25,682 bases of DNA from an uncultured Lachnospiraceae bacterium. Lineage in GTDB: Bacteria > Bacillota > Clostridia > Lachnospirales > Lachnospiraceae. The position numbers and the translations under genes are program-made. Within the stretch, counting starts at the first letter, position 1. Every line of letters begins with the position of its first letter. The notes under the pieces were generated by a model. The model was not told where the DNA came from, did not search any database, and was given only the letters and a program-made list of their open reading frames with translations. The stretch is from positions 1 through 25,682 of the forward strand of contig CABRSG010000003.1 in assembly GCA_902473545.1 (NCBI GenBank). The letters run 5' to 3'. This document shows, piece after piece, positions 1 through 6,543 of the stretch.

Positions 1-26
1 AGCCTAAACTAACTGGAAAATAGTGC

Positions 27-55
27 TTGCCAAAGGTCTTTCCGCATGATATACT
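27..55 (+). promoter_or_regulatory. Probable sigma-A promoter of the mntP transcript
   Basis: A -35 box TTGCCA (27-32), a 17-base spacer and a -10 box TATACT (50-55) form a near-consensus vegetative promoter. Transcription would begin near 62, just before the riboswitch aptamer that starts at 68. Both boxes are seen directly; promoter activity is inferred. Confidence 0.7.
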
Positions 56-67
56 TTGAGATAATCT

Positions 68-160
68 CCACGAGGGAGTAGTCGGCATAGAAAATATGTG
101 ATAATCATCGACAGAATGGTGCCCAGCGCCCGGTGTTATCTTAAATGACGAGACTCATGG
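68..160 (+). promoter_or_regulatory. yybP-ykoY-type manganese riboswitch aptamer
   Basis: The stretch begins with a closing helix: CCACGAG at 68-74 can pair with CTCATGG at 154-160, with one mismatch. It continues into GGGAGTAG, which resembles the conserved GGGGAGUA internal loop of the yybP-ykoY family, and contains an inner hairpin (CATA/TATG near 86-97). The gene downstream is mntP, a well-known partner of this riboswitch class. The 3' strand of the closing helix is also part of the 5' arm of the following terminator. Mn2+-stabilised aptamer folding would therefore prevent termination and switch the exporter on. Family assignment rests on motif, position and gene context; no covariance model was run. 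Confidence 0.8.
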
Positions 161-190
161 ACAGCGTCTGCTGTCCGTGAGTCTTTTTTT
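152..190 (+). terminator. Intrinsic terminator, expression platform of the riboswitch
   Basis: A 14-bp stem (152-165 with 170-183, one G-U pair) closes a GTCT tetraloop and is followed by seven T residues (184-190). Its 5' arm shares bases 154-160 with the aptamer closing helix, so the two structures exclude each other. It lies 144 bases before the mntP start, as expected for transcriptional control of that gene. Confidence 0.9.
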
Positions 191-333
191 ATCGACAGCA
201 GCTGCTCACAAGCTATCTTGTCACCCGTCCCGCTAAGTCCGGGACATTCTCCATCGCATGGCCCTCTTTGCAGCCTCCAGTGCCTTTTCTGCTCGACTCG
301 CGGAGTCATGCACATTACCAGGGAGGAATTTTT

Positions 334-891
334 ATGAGTTTTGCAGAAATCTTTTTGTTAGCGTTGGGACTTTCCATGGATGCATTCGCAGTCTCTATCT
401 GTAAGGGGCTTAGTCTGAAAAATGTAACGACGAAGCATATGTGTATCGCCGGAGCATGGTTCGGCGGATTCCAGGCATTGATGCCGCTGACCGGCTATTT
501 TCTCGGCAGGTCCTTCGCCAATATAATCACACAGTTTGACCACTGGATCGCTTTCGTCCTGCTGCTCTTTATCGGCGGAAACATGATACGGGAAGCGTTC
601 GGCGAGGAAGAAAGCATGGACTGCTCGATGGATGTAAAATCCATGTTTGTACTGGCGATCGCTACCAGCATCGACGCACTGGCAGTCGGAGTAACCTTTG
701 CCTTTCTCAAAGTTTCCATCCTTCCTGCGGTCTGTCTGATCGGTGCCACTACCTTCGTCTGTTCGGGCGCCGGTGTCAAAATCGGCAGCGTCTTCGGCGC
801 AAAATACAAATCAAAAGCAGAAATTGCCGGCGGCATCATTCTGGTGCTGATCGGTCTGAAAATATTGCTGGAGGGCGTGGGGATCTTATAG
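334..891 (+). CDS. mntP: Manganese efflux pump MntP
   Basis: A 185-residue membrane protein of the MntP (YebN, DUF204) family, which exports Mn2+ across the cytoplasmic membrane. It shows the internal duplication typical of the family: a first helix with LGLSMDAFAV (Asp16) and a matching second-half helix with ATSIDALAVG (Asp114). These correspond to conserved acidic residues needed for transport in Escherichia coli MntP. Length is normal (about 185-190). The ATG at 334 is chosen because GGGAGG (321-326) lies 7 bases before it and translation begins MSFAEIF. An upstream in-frame ATG at 268 would add 22 polar residues and lacks a ribosome binding site. The Mn2+ riboswitch upstream makes induction by excess manganese likely. 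The gene converges on the radical SAM gene at 940. Confidence 0.95.
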   Translation: MSFAEIFLLALGLSMDAFAVSICKGLSLKNVTTKHMCIAGAWFGGFQALMPLTGYFLGRSFANIITQFDHWIAFVLLLFIGGNMIREAFGEEESMDCSMDVKSMFVLAIATSIDALAVGVTFAFLKVSILPAVCLIGATTFVCSGAGVKIGSVFGAKYKSKAEIAGGIILVLIGLKILLEGVGIL

Positions 892-939
892 ATCCTCACG
901 TTTTGAATAAATCTGACCATGGGGCAAACAGGCTGCCTT

Positions 940-1542
940 TTAGCCCTCCCAGGGACGGATGCGGTAGGCTGCGCCGATTTCTTTACAGATCTGGGCACAC
1001 TGCTGCTCTTCCTCTGCCGTCAGGGTTGTGGCGACGGTGGTCATTACAACATGCGGAACATATTTTGTGCAGTCCCGTGCAAAATCGAGCATCGCCTGGT
1101 AGGAGATATCGCCGAATTTACTGCGCACAAGCTCATGATAGCGCTGCGGATTCGGTGTATTCAGACTGATGGAAACAGTGTCAATCAGCCCCTGCAGAAG
1201 CTGCGCGGTTTTTTCTCCATGAATCAGATCTGATAACCCATTCGTGTTGATCCTCGTCGGAATGTGATATTTCTTTTTCGCGTATTCCGCCACCTTCAAT
1301 ATCACATCAAGACGCTCTGTCGGCTCCCCGAAGCCGCAGAATACCAGCTCCTTGAAATCCTCCATCTGAAAGTTATCAAAATCCGCGATAATTTCTTCGT
1401 AAGTCGGCTCCCGTTCCAGCCAGAGAGAACCGGATTCTCCCATCTGGTCGCGTGTCTGCCGCAGACAGAAGGTACACGCGCACGGACACTTATTGGTTAA
1501 GTTCACATATAGATTCTGATACACCTTATATAAAATCGTCAT
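940..1542 (-). CDS. Radical SAM protein, TatD-associated type
   Basis: A compact 200-residue radical S-adenosylmethionine protein. The CX3CX2C motif that binds the [4Fe-4S] cluster is at Cys19, Cys23 and Cys26, right after a short beta strand. It is followed by a GFGEPTER segment (the GGE-like SAM-binding motif of the superfamily) and a SISLNTPNP strand. Length and N-terminus fit the small TatD nuclease-associated radical SAM family common in Clostridia; its substrate is not known, and no tatD gene is in this window. The ATG at 1542 is preceded by an AAAGGCGG-type ribosome binding site. The gene lies 91 bases downstream of the pyridoxamine kinase gene on the same strand and may be co-transcribed with it. 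Family membership is secure; the TatD-linked subfamily is inferred from overall resemblance. Confidence 0.88.
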   Translation of the reverse strand: MTILYKVYQNLYVNLTNKCPCACTFCLRQTRDQMGESGSLWLEREPTYEEIIADFDNFQMEDFKELVFCGFGEPTERLDVILKVAEYAKKKYHIPTRINTNGLSDLIHGEKTAQLLQGLIDTVSISLNTPNPQRYHELVRSKFGDISYQAMLDFARDCTKYVPHVVMTTVATTLTAEEEQQCAQICKEIGAAYRIRPWEG

Positions 1543-1633
1543 ACTCCGTTCCGCCTTTCCCGTCCTTATTTATGTTGCTTTCCGTTTTCCCCGCATTTCA
1601 GGCTTCTGCATAGCCCATTACGTAAAAAAACGT

Positions 1634-2464
1634 CTACCTCAACTTATCCAGTATCTCCTCAAACGCTACGCCGTCCGTCACCGGAATCTCCAGTTCCATT
1701 GATTTTTCAATACATTTCTTGACAAAATTGGATGCCTTTTTAACAGATACGGCAAAATCCACTCCATTTACTGCATCCGCCGCGATAATGGATGCAAAAA
1801 GGTCGCCCGTTCCGCACCGCTGTGTGCCTACGCGGATGGTTCGCAGAAAATGCTCACATTCTTTTTCATCACATACATAATTTGCGATGTAGCTGCCCTG
1901 TACAATGCCAGTGATGACAACCTTCGACGGTCCCATTTCCATCAGCTTTACCGCCAGCTCGCGTATTTCTTTTTTTCTCCATTTTTCTTTATATGGCGTA
2001 TCCGTTAAGATGCATGCCTCCGTGAGATTAGGCGTCAGAATATCTGCATACTGCACCAGCCTTTTCATACTTTTGCAAAGCGTGGGCGTAAATGTCGCAT
2101 AAGCTTTGCCGTGATCTCCCATCACGGGATCAATAATGACAAGTGTCTGCTCATTGCGAAAGTCCCTGATAAAATTTTCCACAATATCAATCTGCGTCTC
2201 CGAACCGAGAAACCCGGAATAAATTCCGGAAAATTCCAATCCCATAAGCTTCCAGTTTGTGATATATTCGGGCATTTTTTCTGTATAGTCATCAAAAAAA
2301 TAATGCTTATACCCGGTATGATTAGAGAAAATTGCCGTCGGAACCGGACAGCACTGCACCTTCAGCTTTGAAATAACAGGAAGGGAGACTGCTATTGAGC
2401 ATCTCCCATATCCAGACATATCATTAATTACCGCTATCTTTTTCTGTAAGCCCTTAGAAACCAT
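1634..2464 (-). CDS. pdxY: Pyridoxamine/pyridoxal kinase (PdxY-like)
   Basis: A 276-residue ribokinase-fold kinase that phosphorylates vitamin B6 vamers in the cytoplasm, feeding pyridoxal phosphate salvage. It starts with the VINDMSGYGRCS strand and carries the DPVMGD motif (112-117), TPNLTEA (144-150) and the catalytic GTGD motif with the general base Asp221 in an anion hole. Length is normal for this family. The ATG at 2464 has a strong GGAGGCGGG ribosome binding site just upstream. The clostridial members form a distinct branch and some annotations call them simply pyridoxamine kinase, so substrate preference among pyridoxal, pyridoxine and pyridoxamine is not settled by sequence. Confidence 0.92.
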   Translation of the reverse strand: MVSKGLQKKIAVINDMSGYGRCSIAVSLPVISKLKVQCCPVPTAIFSNHTGYKHYFFDDYTEKMPEYITNWKLMGLEFSGIYSGFLGSETQIDIVENFIRDFRNEQTLVIIDPVMGDHGKAYATFTPTLCKSMKRLVQYADILTPNLTEACILTDTPYKEKWRKKEIRELAVKLMEMGPSKVVITGIVQGSYIANYVCDEKECEHFLRTIRVGTQRCGTGDLFASIIAADAVNGVDFAVSVKKASNFVKKCIEKSMELEIPVTDGVAFEEILDKLR

Positions 2465-2489
2465 ATCCCGCCTCCATCCAATTATATAT

Positions 2490-2517
2490 AGTATACCACC
2501 ATCTGATATGGTTTAAA
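2490..2517 (-). promoter_or_regulatory. Probable promoter of the pyridoxamine kinase gene
   Basis: Read on the minus strand, TTTAAA (2517-2512) and TATACT (2495-2490) are separated by 16 bases and lie 26 bases before the start codon. The -10 box is near consensus; the -35 box matches only partly. A weak dyad overlaps the spacer. Confidence 0.5.
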
Positions 2518-2529
2518 GAGCCAGTTTCC

Positions 2530-2554
2530 GCAAAATTGGCCAATCCAATTTTGC
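2530..2554. repeat. Perfect 10-bp inverted repeat
   Basis: GCAAAATTGG (2530-2539) is repeated in inverted orientation as CCAATTTTGC (2545-2554) around a 5-base centre. There is no T-run on either side, so it does not look like an intrinsic terminator. It could be an operator, a mobile-element end or a hairpin of a small repeat. Confidence 0.7.
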
Positions 2555-2879
2555 GTTGGACCCGTCATCTTCCCAGACTATATTTCAAAATCTCAAGACT
2601 TAAAGTCGCAATCTCGCAAACTGCTCCTTCCACAGGCGCGTCCCCTCATTCTCCAGATAAAATCGCATTTTTACATCCTAATCATGTCCTCGCAATGCTA
2701 TTTATCTTTTTTGCAGCGCTTTCTCATTCTAAAATCCCGCTTTCCTCAACTCATCCATCATTGCAGGACTTGTCATCTGAGCTGACTATTCCTCGATTTC
2801 ATTTTTCCACAGAACTGGCCGCTCCGTTTTCGTAATAATCCCATCCCCGGGCTAAATAAAGTTGTTCCATCAGCCATAC

Positions 2880-3389
2880 TCAGTGTCTATAGCTCCACCC
2901 GTACTCCTTTTTCAGCCTCTCATATATCTCAAACGCAACCGGACAGACCTCAATTACATCCAGCACGCTGTAAAGACTTGACCACCTGTCCGGCTGATCC
3001 GTATACGGATATTTCTTACAGCTTTCCGGTCGACAATCGCCTAACTGACAATTTCCATCCGGTTTCAGGAAATCGCAGGGTATATTTTTGGTCTGATAAG
3101 CGTTTTCTCCGTCATCTGCCCCCAGATATTTTTCAATAAACTGCTCTTTCGTAAGTCCCATATACTCCGCATCCCGGGCAAGATCAGTTTCTGGGATACT
3201 TCCTCGGTACATCTTGCAGCAGTTCCTGCATCTGCTGCAGTCATACCCGGCAAACAACTCTTTGTGCAGCCTGTGGAACCGTTCGTCCAATTCTTTTTCA
3301 TCTGCATTTCCTTTCAGGTAAATGCGAAATTCATAATTTTCATTTCTTTTTTTCGTCGCTTCGAATTTTACTTTTCTCGGTGCAATCAT
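2880..3389 (-). CDS. YkgJ family cysteine-cluster protein
   Basis: A 169-residue cytoplasmic protein with the cysteine arrangement of the YkgJ (UPF0153, putative zinc- or iron-binding) family. A CxxCxxCC block (Cys51, 54, 57, 58) is followed by further cysteines at 105, 114, 119 and 124 (the last in the CRPESCKKYP segment) and Cys149. Members are thought to chelate metal, possibly an Fe-S cluster, but the biological role is not established. I chose the second ATG (3389) because AAAGGGG (3397-3403) lies 7 bases before it. The first ATG at 3395 is only one base from that site and would add two residues. It sits downstream of the hydrolase remnant on the same strand. Confidence 0.85.
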   Translation of the reverse strand: MIAPRKVKFEATKKRNENYEFRIYLKGNADEKELDERFHRLHKELFAGYDCSRCRNCCKMYRGSIPETDLARDAEYMGLTKEQFIEKYLGADDGENAYQTKNIPCDFLKPDGNCQLGDCRPESCKKYPYTDQPDRWSSLYSVLDVIEVCPVAFEIYERLKKEYGWSYRH

Positions 3390-3527
3390 TTCCATTCCCC
3401 TTTACATATACGGTTGAATCATAAACTTCGTCTGCTCCCCACTCTTTCACTTACCAGTTCAAAAAGATTCTCCTTTGTGGCAAACAGATTCTTCGGATTT
3501 CTCCCGATAAGCAGATACTGGTTTTCA

Positions 3528-4058
3528 TCATCTCTCCCCTTTCTCCAAAACCCACTTCACCAGGATATCTTCCGTATTCTTCGCCCCTCCACTTTTTTCT
3601 TCGTGGAACAAATCGTGGCGGGCGTTGGGGATGAGGTGGAACTCCACATCTTTAAGGCCAGCCCGGCCGGCTATCTTATCCTCATAGCACCTTAGGTAGT
3701 CCCTCAGCAAAAAGGAACTTAGAGAAAATCCCATCATAAAATGGGGAATTTCCGAAAAACAGCGTTCCATTTCCCGGTAAAAAAGGTGCATATCCAGAAT
3801 GCTGGCCTTCCAACCGCCTTCTCCGAAGGATGCACACTTCGGATCACCGCCGTTTTGTCCATGTCCTCTTAAATCAAATCCGGCAACGGCAACACCCCTG
3901 GCTGTCATCGCCTCCGCCAGTTTTTCATACCGTCCGATATGTTCTGTCATGCCATGGGAGATCTGCAGCAGCATCTTCGGCGTTTCCTTTGGCATCCAGA
4001 TCTTTCCCGTCAATGATACGCCGCCATCTCCCAAAAATGTTATCTCCTCTGTCTTCAT
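3528..4058 (-). pseudogene. Alpha/beta hydrolase (serine aminopeptidase S33 / monoacylglycerol lipase-like), internally deleted
   Basis: The frame encodes 176 residues, whereas this family usually has about 260-310. The N-terminal half is typical: an oxyanion-region HGMTEH (35-40), FDLRGHG (61-67) and a nucleophile elbow GFSLS around Ser112. The usual GxSxG has become GxSxS. After YEDKIAG (about residue 131) the sequence jumps directly to GLKDVEFHLIPNARHDL, the C-terminal strand with the catalytic His148. The intervening lid and the strand bearing the catalytic aspartate, roughly 100 residues, are missing. The join is in frame and GC-rich (about 3655-3675), with short GGCC repeats. The ATG at 4058 follows an AGGAG site by about 7 bases. 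The protein is probably inactive. The deletion is inferred from family knowledge. Confidence 0.75.
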
Positions 4059-4356
4059 TCCAGCTCTCCTCTTCAAAGCAGTATTTTCCCTTCACAATGA
4101 CGTGGACTGTTGTTTCTTTCAGTATAGCCTTTTTCCAGGAAAAGGACAATCCATTTTTCCAAAACATGATTTTGGCCACCACGTGTTCTCCTGTTATTGA
4201 GGGCGTGAGCGGGGAATGTTGTTCTTCGCCCAATATTAGGGGCGCGAAAGATCGCAAAGGCATCACCCGCTCCTAAGGCGCAAAACCTCCCAACGATGAC
4301 CTGGTACGGCACCGCAGGAATAAGCCTTAAAGCCGACGGACCATATCGCCATACGC
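4059..4356. other. Gene-free stretch, probably decayed sequence
   Basis: This stretch of about 300 bases contains several overlapping short frames on both strands, none with a convincing ribosome binding site or domain. On the minus strand a frame reads through toward the hydrolase with a few plausible peptide-like pieces. That would fit gene remnants or a dispersed repeat. No hairpin, promoter or RNA gene was recognised in it. Confidence 0.4.
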
Positions 4357-4397
4357 AAAAAAAAACAGGCAGTATACCTACAATGTACACTACCTGT
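4357..4397 (-). terminator. Intrinsic terminator of the NptA-phoBR operon
   Basis: On the minus strand a 13-position stem (4397-4385 with 4377-4365, two mismatches) with a 7-base loop is followed by nine T residues (4365-4357). It begins 69 bases after the histidine kinase stop codon and marks the end of the phosphate operon. Confidence 0.85.
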
Positions 4398-4466
4398 CTT
4401 TCTCATTCAAAATACAAAACAAACCTTTGTGGATACGTCTCCGACCAGTTTTCTAAAATGAATCAT

Positions 4467-5792
4467 TTACACATTTTCCGGAAACACCACACGCATCCGC
4501 GTGCCCACTCCGGTTTTGCTCCACAGCCCGATCTCCGCGCCGTGCTTTGCCACGACATGTTTTACGATCGCAAGTCCCAGACCGGTGCCGCCCGTAGATT
4601 TGGAACGGCTTTTATCCACGCGGTAAAAGCGCTCGAAAATACGCTTCTGATCCTCCTCCGGGATGCCGATGCCGGTGTCCTCCACCGTCAGTACGGCATG
4701 ATTTCCCTCCATGCCGACGTGCATCACAACACTTCCATCCGGTACATTATAGCGAACCGCGTTGCTGCAGAGATTATACATAACCTCCTCGATCATCTCC
4801 CGGTTTGCCTGAATGATGCAGGATTCCCCGGCAAGCGTCAATGTCACATGATGTTTTTCCGCATTTACCTGCATCATGTCCACGCATTTTTCTGCAAGCT
4901 CGTACAGATCTACCGTTTCTTTCACCAGCACGTCCTCGGAGCTGTCCAACTCGGAAAGGCGCAGAATGTCGTTAATCAGCATCAGCAGGCGATTAGAGCT
5001 TTTATGAATTTCCGCAGAAAAACGCACTGTATCCTCTTTTGTGGCAATTCCGCTCTCGATCAGCTCTGAGTAGCCGGAGATCGCCGTCAGCGGCGTCTTT
5101 AATTCATGTGAGACATTTGCAGTAAATTCCTGCCGCATCTGCGAGCTTTTTACAATATCAGAATGTTGCTTTTGAATGGTATCCAGAAACGGTTTCATTT
5201 CCTTGTAGGCAATCTCATAGTTTTCATCATCCATGTGCAGCGCCATATCCTCGATCGGAGCAATGATACTCTTTGTAAGAAAATGCGCCAGCACAAGGCA
5301 AATGAGGAACAGCGCCGCTCCCATAAAAAGAAGTACCGGAATCAGCGGCAGCAGAAAACTCCAGACGCTGCCCGCTTCCTTTGCAACACGCAGAACTCTG
5401 CCGTCGTCAAGCCGTATCGCATAATAATATGTGTTCTTATCAAGCGTATCAGACCTGCGGACGCTCTCCGCCTCGCCGCTCTCCAGCGCGTTCTGGATTT
5501 CCGGACGATCCCCGTGATTATCCATCTGCCCAATATCCGCGTTGCTGTCGAAAGCTACCGTACCATCCGTATTGATCAGCGTAATGCGCAGATCCTCCAC
5601 CGATTCCGCTTCAAACAATTCCTTTTGCCCGTCGAAAATGCCGGCGCTTTTGATGACATGCGCATAAGTTTTCAGGCTGCCCACGACCTCCTCCTGGAAC
5701 AGATTGTAGCAGACAAAGACCGAAAGAAACACCGTCAGAAAAATTGCAACCGCCGTAATCAGCAAAAACTGCGCGTTAATCTTTTTTCTCAT
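4467..5792 (-). CDS. phoR: PhoR-type sensor histidine kinase
   Basis: A 441-residue membrane kinase. A first membrane helix spans about residues 8-30. An extracytoplasmic sensor segment of about 110 residues follows, then a second helix at about 147-171, a short linker and the HisKA domain with the HELKTPL H-box (His229). The HATPase domain shows the N-box NLCSNAVRYN (340-349), DTGIGIPEED (372-381), the F-box FERFYRVDKSRS and the GGTGLGLAIVK G2 box. All residues for autophosphorylation are present. The start codon overlaps the stop of the response regulator gene in ATGA, indicating translational coupling. Operon partnership with a Na/Pi cotransporter and Pho-box-like repeats upstream suggest phosphate limitation as the signal. 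The kinase family alone does not prove this. Confidence 0.9.
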   Translation of the reverse strand: MRKKINAQFLLITAVAIFLTVFLSVFVCYNLFQEEVVGSLKTYAHVIKSAGIFDGQKELFEAESVEDLRITLINTDGTVAFDSNADIGQMDNHGDRPEIQNALESGEAESVRRSDTLDKNTYYYAIRLDDGRVLRVAKEAGSVWSFLLPLIPVLLFMGAALFLICLVLAHFLTKSIIAPIEDMALHMDDENYEIAYKEMKPFLDTIQKQHSDIVKSSQMRQEFTANVSHELKTPLTAISGYSELIESGIATKEDTVRFSAEIHKSSNRLLMLINDILRLSELDSSEDVLVKETVDLYELAEKCVDMMQVNAEKHHVTLTLAGESCIIQANREMIEEVMYNLCSNAVRYNVPDGSVVMHVGMEGNHAVLTVEDTGIGIPEEDQKRIFERFYRVDKSRSKSTGGTGLGLAIVKHVVAKHGAEIGLWSKTGVGTRMRVVFPENV

Positions 5793-6460
5793 TCAATCCG
5801 GTACCCCACATTCCGCACAGTCTTAATATATTTTCCAGCAATTCCAAGCTTCTGACGCAACGTTTTAATATGCATATCCAGCGTGCGCGATTCCCCCTCG
5901 AAATCCACGCCCCAGACGCGCTCCATAATGCTCTCGCGCGCCATCACAATACCGGCATTCTGCAGAAACAGCTTCAGCAGCTCAAACTCCTTGTAGGTCA
6001 GCTCGCAGGGGACATCCGACACATAAACCATACGTTTCTCATTGTCCATAAAGATCTCATGCAGGCGCATCAGCTTTTCCTCTTCCATTTGATTCACGCG
6101 GCGCAGCACCGCCTTCACCCTGGAGATCAGCTCCATGACGCCAAATGGTTTTGTGATGTAATCGTCTGCTCCGTTATCAAGCCCCTTTACCTTGTCAATC
6201 TCCGTGGATTTCGCCGTCACCATCACCACCGGCACCTTTTTTGTCTCCGGATTGCGGCGCAGTTTCTTTAAAACCTCCACGCCGTCGCTGTCAGGCAGCA
6301 TAATGTCCAGGAGCACCAGATCCGGCTTTCGCTCAGAAACCTTGTTCCAGAAAGGCTTCGCGTATTCAAATTCTTCTACTGAATAACCGCTGTTTTTGAG
6401 AGAATAGCTCTCAATTTCCCGTATATTTTTATCGTCCTCCAGTATATAGATCAAGCTCAT
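5789..6460 (-). CDS. phoB: PhoB/OmpR-type response regulator
   Basis: A 223-residue transcription factor. The receiver domain (about 1-118) has the acidic pair Asp9-Asp10, the phosphoacceptor Asp52 in LLDIMLP, Thr82 and Lys104 in the TKPFG motif. The winged-helix DNA-binding domain (about 125-223) contains the LTYKEFELLKL start and the recognition region TLDMHIKTLRQKLG. The ATG at 6460 follows AAAGGA by about 10 bases. An in-frame GTG three codons upstream (6469) is an alternative but sits too close to that site. It is followed with a 4-base overlap by its kinase and lies 83 bases downstream of the Na/Pi cotransporter gene without a terminator between, so the three are probably one transcript. 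Confidence 0.92.
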   Translation of the reverse strand: MSLIYILEDDKNIREIESYSLKNSGYSVEEFEYAKPFWNKVSERKPDLVLLDIMLPDSDGVEVLKKLRRNPETKKVPVVMVTAKSTEIDKVKGLDNGADDYITKPFGVMELISRVKAVLRRVNQMEEEKLMRLHEIFMDNEKRMVYVSDVPCELTYKEFELLKLFLQNAGIVMARESIMERVWGVDFEGESRTLDMHIKTLRQKLGIAGKYIKTVRNVGYRIE

Positions 6461-6543
6461 GCCTCCCACATCCTTTCTTGTAACTGTTTGAGACTTTATT
6501 CCCGCACAATTACCTCCCTTTTTAGTTTATCATATTTCTCTTT

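Larger units (their letters stand above)
2465..2879. other. Gene-free intergenic stretch, possible degenerate or repeat element
   Basis: Apart from the promoter at its left end, this 415-base stretch shows no credible gene. A 99-codon open frame on the plus strand (2536-2835) has no ribosome binding site and a serine/proline-rich composition without domain character. The minus strand shows only short frames broken by stops. A perfect inverted repeat lies at 2530-2554. The text reads like a decayed or dispersed intergenic element, but copies elsewhere in the genome cannot be checked here. Confidence 0.45.

Noticed and set aside
268..333. Upstream in-frame ATG extending MntP by 22 residues
   Set aside because: No ribosome binding site, polar sequence unlike the family, and GGGAGG sits correctly before the ATG at 334.
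495..998. 167-codon open frame antisense to mntP
   Set aside because: Mirror of a GC-third-position-biased gene; no start signals or domain character.
2536..2835. 99-codon plus-strand frame in the intergenic region
   Set aside because: No ribosome binding site, low-information composition and no recognisable family.
3420..3527. Short minus-strand frame (reading ENQYLLIGRNPKNLF...) between the hydrolase remnant and the YkgJ gene
   Set aside because: It has a peptide-like look but no start codon in frame and only about 45 codons; too little to call a gene.
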